Source: an uncultured Blautia sp. (GTDB lineage: Bacteria > Bacillota > Clostridia > Lachnospirales > Lachnospiraceae). Taken from it: a DNA stretch of 18,630 bases. The notes beneath the pieces are model-generated. The model saw only the letters and a program-made list of their open reading frames with translations. It was not told where the DNA came from and did no database searches. The translations under genes and the position numbers were made by a program. This document shows, piece by piece, positions 5,876 through 13,017 of the stretch. How positions within the stretch are numbered: position 1 is the first letter of the stretch; each line of letters opens with the position of its first letter. The DNA lies in NCBI GenBank assembly GCA_900541985.1, contig UQLX01000042.1, positions 1 through 18,630 on the forward strand, written 5' to 3'.

Positions 5876-7681
5876 ATGTACACACCATCTAATTCAAAAA
5901 TAGAAGATAGAGCTATAGGTGCATTATCAAATCTAATCGATGATCACCAAACAATGGGACACCAATTTAATTCTATGGATAAAGAGATGAGCTGGGATGG
6001 ATATATATGGATTTTTAAAAATGTAAACGGGAGCCAAAATAAGGACAATTATGATGATAAAGTACCTGTTCAGATAAAAGGACATATAGATGAAAAAGAG
6101 AAATATTGCAATAAAAAACGTATAACATATCCGGTAGCATTAGAAGATTTAGAGGTGTATTTTAGAGATAGAGGTGTTTTATATTTTGAAATTTTTATGT
6201 CCAGAGATGGAAAAAGAAGGGAAATATTTTATGCTTCATTGTTCCCTACAAAATTAAAATATTACTTAGACAATGCAAGAAAAAAACAGAGTAAAAAGAA
6301 CATAAATATAACATTTGTTAAGGTGGAAAAAAAATCTGATGTTTTTTATAATGTGGTGAAGCAGTTTAGCAACGAAAGCAAAAAACAAGGATTTGGTCAT
6401 GAGCAATTAGTTCAAAATGCTATTAAAGTAGCAGATATAGGTAAGGTGAAAGAAATCACGGCTTCTGTAGTGGGAGCCTCTGATGAATATGAGTTTATCA
6501 AAAAGCTTGGCACGGGGGATGTGAGCTTTTATGCAAAATTAGAAGGAACACCTTTTTCTGTTCCGGTCGAATGGCAGGAAGATAGTGTTTATTATATAGA
6601 ACAAGATGTTAATAAAAAGGTAAGCGTTGCTGGAAAGCAATTTTATGATTCTTATAAAATCACCTTAAGTTCTAGAGAAGAAATGACAATAATTTTAAGT
6701 GATAATGTTCAAATTAGTATGAGTAAAGGAAAATTTACATTTACGCCTAATACCGATATTAAGACATTGAGACGTGATGCAGAATTTTTGCTTGCGGAAA
6801 TGAAAAATGAAAACTTTACAATTGAGGAACAAGTATTTCCGATTAAAAATGTACAAATGCCAGAAAATTTATATCAAAAGTTGCAATTTTTTATAAAATT
6901 AGATGAATTACTTTCTCAAATACAATTTGAGTATACAAAGCCGTTTCCTGAAATTGCAGAATCTACAATAAAAAAATTCACGGATCTCATTGCACTGCAA
7001 GAAGGGAAAAAGAATAATTTATTCACGGAAAATGTACATACATATGATTTGGAAATTGATGGAAAATATATTCCTTTAATAGTTTTCAAAAATGAGCAAG
7101 GAGGAAGAAACAATATATATAATGCTGTATATTCCACAAGTTGCCAAACTGCAGTGGCAGATGATAAGGGAAACTATTATCGAGTACCAATACTTTCACA
7201 CATTAAAGGCCATGTTATGCGGAATCTTTTCAAATATGATGCTAATGTATTTGAAAAACAAATATTTGAAGCGGACTTTAATTTGATAACAGAAAGTAGT
7301 ATGAATATGGCAGGACTTAGTTTAATTCATGCGTATGATGGGGATGAGGAACATGATCCGAATTTATTAAAAATTGCAGACCGCTTATATACAAAACTAA
7401 TAAAGATGTTCGGAGAAAAAAATATTTATATTATTAACAAAATGCAAATAAAAAAGAGACAAAACTTGTTTGGGGCAAAAGAGATAGAAGTATTGTCTAA
7501 AATGAAATGTGATGATGAAAAAGAAAAGTGTGGAAAATATATCTTGTTAGGTGATGAGAAAATGTTAAAGCAGTCCTTTGGGCAATTATGTTTAGCAGAT
7601 AAAGAAGAATTTAAAACCTATCCAATCTATATGTTGCATATGGAGCACGAAGAAAAGGTGGGAATGGTAAAAGCTAATTAG
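5876..7681 (+). CDS. Large protein with DUF4365-like nuclease-type N-terminus, function unknown
   Basis: A 601-residue protein I cannot assign to a studied family. Residues ~7-130 resemble DUF4365: KIEDRAIGALSNL, then SWDGYIWIF and VPVQIKGH. This gives Glu10, Asp41 and Gln66-x-Lys68, the pattern of a PD-(D/E)XK-type nuclease fold. Residues ~200-330 look beta-rich, and ~330-600 are mixed alpha/beta with no motif I recognise (for example YSTSCQTAVADDKGNYYRVP). No signal peptide or membrane segment is seen, so it is probably cytoplasmic. It lies 48 bp after the restriction endonuclease on the same strand, shares its AT-rich composition, and is preceded by AAGAGG. It is the last gene before the element end. 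Position and nuclease-like domain suggest an anti-phage or modification-dependent role; that is inference. Confidence 0.6.
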   Translation: MYTPSNSKIEDRAIGALSNLIDDHQTMGHQFNSMDKEMSWDGYIWIFKNVNGSQNKDNYDDKVPVQIKGHIDEKEKYCNKKRITYPVALEDLEVYFRDRGVLYFEIFMSRDGKRREIFYASLFPTKLKYYLDNARKKQSKKNINITFVKVEKKSDVFYNVVKQFSNESKKQGFGHEQLVQNAIKVADIGKVKEITASVVGASDEYEFIKKLGTGDVSFYAKLEGTPFSVPVEWQEDSVYYIEQDVNKKVSVAGKQFYDSYKITLSSREEMTIILSDNVQISMSKGKFTFTPNTDIKTLRRDAEFLLAEMKNENFTIEEQVFPIKNVQMPENLYQKLQFFIKLDELLSQIQFEYTKPFPEIAESTIKKFTDLIALQEGKKNNLFTENVHTYDLEIDGKYIPLIVFKNEQGGRNNIYNAVYSTSCQTAVADDKGNYYRVPILSHIKGHVMRNLFKYDANVFEKQIFEADFNLITESSMNMAGLSLIHAYDGDEEHDPNLLKIADRLYTKLIKMFGEKNIYIINKMQIKKRQNLFGAKEIEVLSKMKCDDEKEKCGKYILLGDEKMLKQSFGQLCLADKEEFKTYPIYMLHMEHEEKVGMVKAN

Positions 7682-7811
7682 TATATCAAGTGATAACACC
7701 ATGATAACAAAATCCCCTAAAACCACACGGACACAGCGGAAAACCCGTATTTTCCCACACAAAATGAACGAAAAATAACCATTTAGCTTCTGCAACACAC
7801 CATTCTGATAC
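7682..7811. repeat. Non-coding right terminus of the mobile element with short repeats
   Basis: This 130-bp stretch separates the last defence gene from the tuf fragment. TGATAACA occurs twice at an 11-bp period (7691-7698, 7702-7709), and GGAAAA (7738-7743) is inverted by TTTTCC (7750-7755). Short repeats just inside an element end are typical of integrase arm-binding sites. The break with chromosomal sequence lies at about 7809-7812, where an in-frame stop precedes the tuf codons. Element end and arm-site roles are inferred. Confidence 0.45.
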
Positions 7812-7865
7812 CGTGAAGGTGGACGTACTGTAGGATCAGGCCGTGTTGCTACTGTTATCGAGTAA
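7812..7865 (+). pseudogene. tuf: 3' end of elongation factor Tu gene at the element boundary (attR-like)
   Basis: The frame from 7812 reads REGGRTVGSGRVATVIE then TAA, the conserved C-terminal tail of bacterial EF-Tu. The codon before 7809 is a stop and nothing upstream resembles EF-Tu, so only 17 codons are present. Tyrosine integrases often use the 3' end of a conserved gene, rebuilding the gene at one side and leaving a fragment at the other. Here the fragment lies directly beside the integrase-bearing side of the element, as expected for attR. The complete tuf gene should lie at the other end, outside the window. An alternative is a deletion that removed most of tuf. Confidence 0.75.
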
Positions 7866-8063
7866 TCTGCACGATTAGCAATGAGCAGTGCAAGGTCGAG
7901 GAAAATATCCCATGGGAGTTTACTCACAGAAGGATATTTGACGAAGGACTTATAGGGCGAATGCCCGTGACCGAGATGGAGCGTAGCGAAATTGAGGTAT
8001 GCACTGCGAATATATCTGAATATAGAGTACCGTAAGGTACATTGTGTCCAAACGTAAGATTAC
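7862..8063 (+). ncRNA. Candidate structured non-coding RNA starting in the tuf stop codon
   Basis: Nested pairings define a compact ~200-nt fold. The ends close with GTAATCT (7862-7868)/AGATTAC (8057-8063), followed inward by ACG (7871-7873)/CGT (8053-8055), CAATG (7879-7883)/CATTG (8040-8044) and GCAGTGCA (7885-7892)/TGCACTGC (8000-8007). Inside lie AAATATCC (7903-7910)/GGATATTT (7932-7939) capped by GAGT-TT-ACTC, GGTC (7894-7897)/GACC (7969-7972), and GGGC-GAAT-GCCC (7955-7966). A GNRA hairpin, GTACC-GTAA-GGTAC, lies at 8027-8040, and a weaker TATAT/ATATA at 8011-8024. The terminator follows at once. No convincing promoter is seen between the element end and 7862, so it may normally be made from the tuf transcript. 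I cannot name the family; the raiA motif of Firmicutes is one to test. Confidence 0.7.
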
Positions 8064-8092
8064 CCCGGAACCTTTTGGTTTCCGGGGTTTTT
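8063..8092 (+). terminator. Strong intrinsic terminator after the structured RNA
   Basis: CCCCGGAA (8063-8070) pairs with TTCCGGGG (8080-8087), with an inner CC-TTTT-GG extension, followed by five Ts (8088-8092). It directly abuts the closing helix of the RNA upstream, sharing one C. Confidence 0.88.
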
Positions 8093-8194
8093 CTGTTGCG
8101 TGGAAATAAATTTTCTATCTAATTCCAGAACCAAATCCCCCCTGCCTGCATCTAATTAGTGTAAAATAAAAGAAATAAACGCGCGCAAACTACT

Positions 8195-8212
8195 CCGGTC
8201 GGACAGAAGGAG
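8195..8212 (+). promoter_or_regulatory. CCGGTCGG element and ribosome binding site before the first ECF gene
   Basis: The gap 8093-8222 is AT-rich and holds TAAAAT (8162-8167), a possible -10 without a clear -35. CCGGTCGG at 8195-8202 lies just before AGAAGGAG (8205-8212), which sets the start at 8223. A similar CCGGCCGG element precedes the second ECF gene at the same relative place, hinting at a shared regulator. Confidence 0.35.
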
Positions 8213-8222
8213 ACAACCAACA

Positions 8223-8738
8223 ATGACAAGAGATGTATTTATCAGAGAAATACGGCAGTCAGAATCCATGCTGTATCATGTGGCAAAGTCTATTCTGAAA
8301 AATGATTCAGACTGTGCAGATGCCGTACAGGAAACACTTTTGAAAGCTTATGAAAAACTGCATACATTGAAACAGGATCAGTTTTTTCGAACCTGGATTA
8401 CACGGATACTGATCAACGAGTGCAATGGGGTGCTGCGAAAAAGGAAATGTGTAATCTCCTACGAGGAATATATGGAAAATGCAGGTACGGCAGAAAATAA
8501 AAAATATACGCATTTGTATATGGCTATTCTGAATCTTCCGGAAGAGCTGAGGATTCTGGTAACGCTGTATTATATAGAAGGTTTTTCTCAAAAGGAGATT
8601 GTAGAAATCCTGCATACGCAGGAAGGAACAATCAAAAGCAGACTTTCACGGGCAAGAGCTCTTTTGAGGGAACAGCTTACAGAAGAGAGAAGCCGTCCCT
8701 CAATAAAAGCAGCAGGAACTAAGATGCAGTTACGGTAG
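8223..8738 (+). CDS. ECF-type RNA polymerase sigma factor (first of two)
   Basis: The product is 171 residues, typical of an extracytoplasmic-function sigma factor. Region 2 (~5-75) has DCADAVQETLLKAYEKLHTL and FRTWITRILINECNGVLRKR, contacting core polymerase and the -10 element. Region 4 (~100-160) has LPEELRILVTLYYIEGFSQK and a helix-turn-helix (EIVEILHTQEGTIKSRLSRA) for the -35 element. Region 3 is absent, as usual. The next gene, 14 bp downstream, encodes a membrane protein of anti-sigma type, so activity is presumably held at the membrane until a signal arrives. It is clearly similar to the second ECF protein in this window. The signal and regulon are not visible. Confidence 0.92.
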   Translation: MTRDVFIREIRQSESMLYHVAKSILKNDSDCADAVQETLLKAYEKLHTLKQDQFFRTWITRILINECNGVLRKRKCVISYEEYMENAGTAENKKYTHLYMAILNLPEELRILVTLYYIEGFSQKEIVEILHTQEGTIKSRLSRARALLREQLTEERSRPSIKAAGTKMQLR

Positions 8739-8752
8739 AAGGAGGAGCAATT

Positions 8753-9859
8753 ATGTCAGATCATAACTGGAAAAAAGCAGCGCCGGAAGTACCGGAAGAA
8801 TTTCATATGAAATTCGAGGAAACGTTAAAGCAGATTGAAAATAATAAAATCATTCATTATAAAAAGAAAAGCAGAAAAATGATGATACGGATACTTGCCA
8901 CAGCGGCCATACTATGCAGTCTTGCAGTCACTACCATTGTGGCAGGGGAGCTTTTTCAGTGGAACGATGTGTTAAAGAAAAGGCTGAATCCATCAAAAGA
9001 ACAGCAGGAGTTTCTGGCAGATCAGGGATATATCAAAGGAATTGGCCAGTCCCAGACACAGAATGGAGTGACTATCACGCTTGTAAATACAGTTCAGGAT
9101 CAGAATCTTCTGTATGCACTATTTAAAATAGAAACAGACGACAGTATTTCTATGGATGATACCACATCCTTTGAGGATGGTCTGAATATTAAAATTGACG
9201 GAACCTCCACATATGACATGGATGAACTGGGAAGCTATGGGGCAGGGGCCGGACTGGCGTATCCTGAGGGAATATCGGATATCTCCCCACACTTGCAGTA
9301 TTATGAAGTTTCTCTGTCATATAATGGCGATTATGACCTCAGTGGTAAAACTGTTCAGATGGAGCTGAAGAACCTGACCCAGGGAGGGGATAAAACAGAG
9401 GATGGAGAAGTAGTGGCGGAAGGTGTCTGGAAATTTGAATGGACGCTGGATGAGATCCGATCCATGACGAAGCTGGATGTAAACCGGAAGTGTGATTTTG
9501 GAGGATATGAGATCACAGTAGATGCCATGGAGCTTTCTCCTTTGAAATATACTCTTTATATGGATTATGAGGAGGCCATGAAGGTGTATGAGGATGAAAG
9601 AAACCGGTTTGAATATAATGGTGATGATCCCGGCATGGATCTTACAGGAAGAACACATATAGACCAGGTTCGCTATGAAGACGGTACGGTTGTAAAAATG
9701 GATTATGAATCCGGCGGCGGCATTGGCGGAGGCGGAGAAAGCTGGGATGAAGAAAATAAAACAGTGAAAATTTCAGGAGGCTTTGCACAGGCGATCGACG
9801 TGGAAAAACTGGAAGCAGTACATTTTGGAAACGTAGATTCCTGGCTAACAGTAAAATAA
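8753..9859 (+). CDS. Single-pass membrane anti-sigma factor, DUF4179 type
   Basis: The 368-residue protein has a short cytoplasmic N-terminus (~1-43) ending in a basic stretch (HYKKKSRK), one membrane helix (~44-65, ILATAAILCSLAVTTIVAG) and a large outside domain. The stretch after the helix (LNPSKEQQEFLADQGYIKGI, then GVTITLVNTVQDQNLLYALF) is typical of the DUF4179 family encoded with ECF sigma factors in Firmicutes. The N-terminus should bind the sigma factor and the outer part should sense an envelope condition. The C-terminal part contains a Gly-rich GGGIGGGGES (~322-331). AAGGAGGAG precedes the start, 14 bp after the sigma gene. The sigma partnership is inferred from gene order. Confidence 0.78.
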   Translation: MSDHNWKKAAPEVPEEFHMKFEETLKQIENNKIIHYKKKSRKMMIRILATAAILCSLAVTTIVAGELFQWNDVLKKRLNPSKEQQEFLADQGYIKGIGQSQTQNGVTITLVNTVQDQNLLYALFKIETDDSISMDDTTSFEDGLNIKIDGTSTYDMDELGSYGAGAGLAYPEGISDISPHLQYYEVSLSYNGDYDLSGKTVQMELKNLTQGGDKTEDGEVVAEGVWKFEWTLDEIRSMTKLDVNRKCDFGGYEITVDAMELSPLKYTLYMDYEEAMKVYEDERNRFEYNGDDPGMDLTGRTHIDQVRYEDGTVVKMDYESGGGIGGGGESWDEENKTVKISGGFAQAIDVEKLEAVHFGNVDSWLTVK

Positions 9860-9885
9860 AAACAGAAAAACGGGTACTTCTGTTT
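9860..9885 (+). terminator. AT-rich hairpin after the first sigma/anti-sigma pair
   Basis: AAACAGAA (9860-9867) and TTCTGTTT (9878-9885) form an 8-bp stem immediately after the stop codon. There is no long T run, so it would terminate weakly or mark the transcript end. Confidence 0.4.
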
Positions 9886-9936
9886 GAAAATCAGGGGATA
9901 TTTCTGAATCAACAGCGTCTAATATACAGAAACACA

Positions 9937-9950
9937 TTACCGGCCGGTAA
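9937..9950. promoter_or_regulatory. Perfect 14-bp palindrome before the second ECF gene
   Basis: TTACCGGCCGGTAA is fully self-complementary and lies three bases before the ribosome binding site AAAGGAG (9953-9959). An operator or an RNA hairpin limiting translation are both possible. It shares the CCGG-N-CGG core with the element at 8195. Confidence 0.45.
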
Positions 9951-9966
9951 GGAAAGGAGTAAAGAA

Positions 9967-10452
9967 TTGACAAAAGAAAATCTTGGCAGGCTGATTTTGG
10001 AATCAGAACGCCAAATGTACCTTACTGCAAAGACCATTCTTCGTAATGATCAGGACTGTGGAGACGCGATTCAGGAAGCGATTGTAAAGGCATTTCAGAA
10101 GATAGATACTTTACGACAGGATAAGTATGCAAAAACCTGGCTGATGCGGATATTGATCAATGAATGTTACAGTCTGCTTCGCCGGGAAAGCCGCTATGTT
10201 TCCATGGAGGAAATGAGGGAGCTTTCCATTGGGGAAGCAGAGGAGAAAAGGGATTACAGTAATCTTTATTCAGCTGTGAACTCTCTAAAGGAGGAACTTC
10301 GGATTCCGGTGATCCTGTATTATGGAGAGGATTTCAGTATTAGGGAAATCGCACAGATTCTGGAAATTACAGAAGGGGCGGTACAGAAACGGCTTTTTCG
10401 GGCGCGGATGCAGCTAAGGGACAGACTTACGCAAATGGAGGTACCCATATGA
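9967..10452 (+). CDS. ECF-type RNA polymerase sigma factor (second of two)
   Basis: The 161-residue protein starts with TTG, supported by AAAGGAG seven bases upstream. Region 2 shows DCGDAIQEAIVKAFQKIDTL and KTWLMRILINECYSLLRRES. Region 4 shows LKEELRIPVILYYGEDFSIR and the helix-turn-helix EIAQILEITEGAVQKRLFRA. The two ECF proteins align along their length, suggesting an old local duplication or recruitment of paralogous modules. The stop codon overlaps the next start as ATGA, so translation is coupled to the anti-sigma-like gene. The TTG start may keep expression low. The target promoters are unknown. Confidence 0.9.
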   Translation: MTKENLGRLILESERQMYLTAKTILRNDQDCGDAIQEAIVKAFQKIDTLRQDKYAKTWLMRILINECYSLLRRESRYVSMEEMRELSIGEAEEKRDYSNLYSAVNSLKEELRIPVILYYGEDFSIREIAQILEITEGAVQKRLFRARMQLRDRLTQMEVPI

Positions 10453-11924
10453 GACTGGAAGAGATCAAAAAAGAGCTGCCTGAGACTCCTGATTTTATCC
10501 ACAGGATGATCGTGGAGGAGGTAGAAAACCAACTGGGGAAAAAAGGCACGGCAGTCAGCATAAGAACTCCCCGGAAAAAAAGAAAATGGAGCCCTGCTCG
10601 TGCGGCTGCTGTGGCAGCTCTGTGCGTTCTTGGATTTTCCACAGTGGCTTACGCAGGATATCAGTTATACACCATGTATGTGGAAAAACAGGGGAAATAT
10701 GGAATTTCTGCGGGGATAACTATGGAAAAAGCCTCCGCTTCCCTTATAGTTCCAGATGAAATTCCCCAGGTGAAGATTCAGGCCGGATATATTCCGGAAG
10801 GAATGGAATGGGTAGATGACGCTTCTGGAAAAACAAGGCTTTTTTACTCAGAAACACCGGATCAGGGAGGGATTTCCATAGGAACGGTACTTCTGGACAG
10901 TGATGACACGGATCAGATTCTTACGGAAACAGGAGTAATAGAAAGTGAGAAAAGAACTTTTGGCAGCAGAGAGGGAATTTACCTGAGATTTCAGGATCTG
11001 GAGCAGGATAAAACTTTTAACCAGGTAATCTATCTTCTGTGCCCGGAGGAATACCAGGTTGTCATCATGAACATCGGAGATGATGTGACAAAAGAAGATG
11101 CGGTAAAATTTGCAGAAAATCTTTCTTTTGTGAAAACAGGTGAAATGGAGAAAACAGAAAACCTGTATTCCTGGAGTGAATACGTTTCACCGGAAACGGA
11201 AGAGGCGGAGTCTTTGGAGACTTCCATAGCAGAGAACGAGCTTCCTGTAGTAAAACCGGGGGAATGGCTGGAACAGAGAGTAACAGGTGAAACAGAAAAC
11301 GGAGAATATCTGGAACTGGATGAGATTCAGATGAGGGTAGATTCCGTACAGGTTTCTGACGATCTCAGTCTTCTGGATGGCGCAGTGCTTCCGGACGGAT
11401 GGAAGGAGGCTCTGGGAAGCAACGGAAAGCTTGCAGAAAATAACCTGTCTTATATAAAAAGAGGAGACGGTGTGGAAACTCTGGATCAGGTGGTGAAGAC
11501 AGAAACACTGAACCAGAAGCTGCTTTTTGTGACGGTCACCTACAAAAATCCAACGGAAACACCTGTTTATCATATGCTGTATCATGGATGTCTGATGCTG
11601 ATTGATAAAAAGGATGGAATGTATTCGGTCAGAGATGTTGAAGCTGAAAATTTTCAGAAAGACGGTGTGGAATACGATTTTGTAACAGGAGATGGTGTTG
11701 CCTCCAGTACAGATATGACTTACTACAGTATTCATGACGACTATGGAAACGGCGGAAATTATATTCCTGTGCTGAAAGCAGGAGAAGAGGTGCAGGTGGA
11801 CATGGCATGGATCGTAAACGAACCGGATCTTTCTAAGGCGTTTCTCAACCTTTCCGGCGAAGGTGCCTGCTGGGAATTTACCGATACGGTAAAAGAAGTC
11901 GGGCTGGTGGACATCCGACAATAG
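10449..11924 (+). CDS. Membrane anti-sigma-like protein with DUF4367-like extracellular domain
   Basis: This 491-residue protein has a cytoplasmic N-terminus (~1-48) ending in basic PRKKRK, one membrane helix (~50-70, ARAAAVAALCVLGFSTVAYA), and a long outer part. Residues ~90-235 (IPEGMEWVDD, then YLRFQDLEQD and KFAENLSFVK) resemble DUF4367, common in Clostridia anti-sigma proteins. Residues ~265-490 form a second domain of beta-sandwich character (LLFVTVTYKNPTETPVYHML, then AGEEVQVDMAWIV), recalling DUF4352/DUF5067-like modules. It overlaps the sigma gene by 4 nt. It probably holds that sigma factor inactive and releases it on an envelope signal. The domain names rest on general resemblance; the topology and pairing are firmer. 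Confidence 0.72.
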   Translation: MRLEEIKKELPETPDFIHRMIVEEVENQLGKKGTAVSIRTPRKKRKWSPARAAAVAALCVLGFSTVAYAGYQLYTMYVEKQGKYGISAGITMEKASASLIVPDEIPQVKIQAGYIPEGMEWVDDASGKTRLFYSETPDQGGISIGTVLLDSDDTDQILTETGVIESEKRTFGSREGIYLRFQDLEQDKTFNQVIYLLCPEEYQVVIMNIGDDVTKEDAVKFAENLSFVKTGEMEKTENLYSWSEYVSPETEEAESLETSIAENELPVVKPGEWLEQRVTGETENGEYLELDEIQMRVDSVQVSDDLSLLDGAVLPDGWKEALGSNGKLAENNLSYIKRGDGVETLDQVVKTETLNQKLLFVTVTYKNPTETPVYHMLYHGCLMLIDKKDGMYSVRDVEAENFQKDGVEYDFVTGDGVASSTDMTYYSIHDDYGNGGNYIPVLKAGEEVQVDMAWIVNEPDLSKAFLNLSGEGACWEFTDTVKEVGLVDIRQ

Positions 11925-11983
11925 CAAAAACCTGGAATATTTGCAGATGATCTGGTGTTTTGTATATTTTTTTCGAGAAAAGC

Positions 11984-12014
11984 TTGACTTTATACTTACT
12001 ACAACCCTTATAAT
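11984..12014 (+). promoter_or_regulatory. MerR-type promoter with 19-bp spacer
   Basis: TTGACT (11984-11989) and TATAAT (12009-12014) are separated by 19 bp. This overlong spacer is the hallmark of promoters that MerR-family proteins activate by twisting the DNA. The MerR-family gene is directly downstream, so autoregulation is likely. A small palindrome AATCA-CAG-TGATT follows at 12024-12036. Confidence 0.65.
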
Positions 12015-12095
12015 GAAGCCATAAAATCACAGTGATTGAAAGATGGCACCATCAGAAACGCAAAGAGCAGGAGCGAAAGGAGCGTAGTAAGTATT

Positions 12096-13001
12096 ATGAA
12101 TATGAAAGAAGCGGAAAATCTCAGTGGTATTTCCGGACAGAATATACGCTATTATGAAAAGCAGGGGCTGATCAGTCCCAAAAGGAACCGGATCAATTCC
12201 TACAGAGAATATGGAGAAGAGGATATCCGGATATTAAAGACTATTCGTATGCTGAGGATGCTGGATATGCCCATTGACCAGATTCGTCTGATCCTTAAGG
12301 GAGATTTGTCTATGGGAGATGCTTTGGACATGCAGAAGGTCAGGCTGGAGGTACAGGCAAAGAAGCTGCAGTCTGCTATCAGTTTTTGTGAGCAGATGGG
12401 AAAAGAGAAAGCGACTCTGGAGGATCTGGATATAGACAGCTGTCTGGAAAAGATGGAAAAGAATACAGCCAGAGACGGATACTTTACCCGCTGGGTGGAG
12501 GATTACAAAAAGATCGCACGGGAAGAGGCGCAGAGGGTCTTTACCTTTATACCGGATGATGCGGTGACAAATCCCCGGGAATTTACAAATGCGCTTCTGG
12601 CGTATGCCAAAGAAAAGAACCTGAATCTTGTGATCACAAAAGAAGGAATGTATCCGGAGTTTGAGATCGACGGAGTGGAGTACCGGGCAGAACGAAATTA
12701 TGGAAGAGCCTATCGGGTACCGGTAGCAGTGATCCATTGTGAAATGATCCATCCGGAACTGTATGAGACGGAAATGGAGCCGAAACGCCGCCGGGGTCTG
12801 AAACTGCTGTATCATTTTCTTCCGGCGGCTGGCTTTATCTTTTTGATCTTCCTTATGATGGGAGGTACAGGAGGGCTTCCTCTTTCAGAGTTTTTTACCA
12901 CGAAAGAGGGTATGATTCTTTTGGTATTGATCGTAATCATGGGAATTGCAGAATTCATCCATTTTTATCTGCTTTATCGAAATATGGATGGTCCGGAATA
13001 A
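12096..13001 (+). CDS. MerR-family regulator with two C-terminal membrane helices
   Basis: The start at 12096 (301 residues) gives a normal MerR N-terminus; AAAGGAG at 12076-12082 is the nearest ribosome binding site, 13 nt away. ATG at 12102 is an alternative, and a TTG at 12036 has no binding site. Residues ~3-70 are the MerR winged helix (SGISGQNIRYYEKQGLISPK, then MLDMPIDQIRLIL), followed by a coiled-coil dimerisation helix (~80-115) and an unassigned region (~130-230). Two membrane helices follow at ~236-256 (FLPAAGFIFLIFLMM) and ~273-294 (MILLVLIVIMGIAEFIHFYL). The regulator is therefore probably tethered to the membrane, which is unusual. Its promoter has the MerR-type 19-bp spacer. 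It ends 16 bp from the convergent TetR gene. Its ligand is unknown. Confidence 0.85.
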   Translation: MNMKEAENLSGISGQNIRYYEKQGLISPKRNRINSYREYGEEDIRILKTIRMLRMLDMPIDQIRLILKGDLSMGDALDMQKVRLEVQAKKLQSAISFCEQMGKEKATLEDLDIDSCLEKMEKNTARDGYFTRWVEDYKKIAREEAQRVFTFIPDDAVTNPREFTNALLAYAKEKNLNLVITKEGMYPEFEIDGVEYRAERNYGRAYRVPVAVIHCEMIHPELYETEMEPKRRRGLKLLYHFLPAAGFIFLIFLMMGGTGGLPLSEFFTTKEGMILLVLIVIMGIAEFIHFYLLYRNMDGPE

Positions 13002-13017
13002 CGCCGGACAGAGCTTA

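Noticed and set aside
7592..7927. 111-codon minus-strand open frame ending near LLIANRADYSITVATRPDP
   Set aside because: It is antisense to the end of the DUF4365-like gene, the conserved tuf tail and the structured RNA. Its apparent conservation would follow from those, and no ribosome binding site supports it.
7856..8035. Open plus-strand frame of 60 codons through the structured RNA, and a 24-codon ATG frame from 7881
   Set aside because: The long frame has no start codon and runs through the base-paired helices. The short one lacks a ribosome binding site. The pairing pattern explains the sequence better as RNA.
11187..11927. 246-codon minus-strand open frame
   Set aside because: It is antisense to the anti-sigma-like gene, rich in Cys, His and Phe with no recognisable domain, as expected for a reverse-strand shadow.
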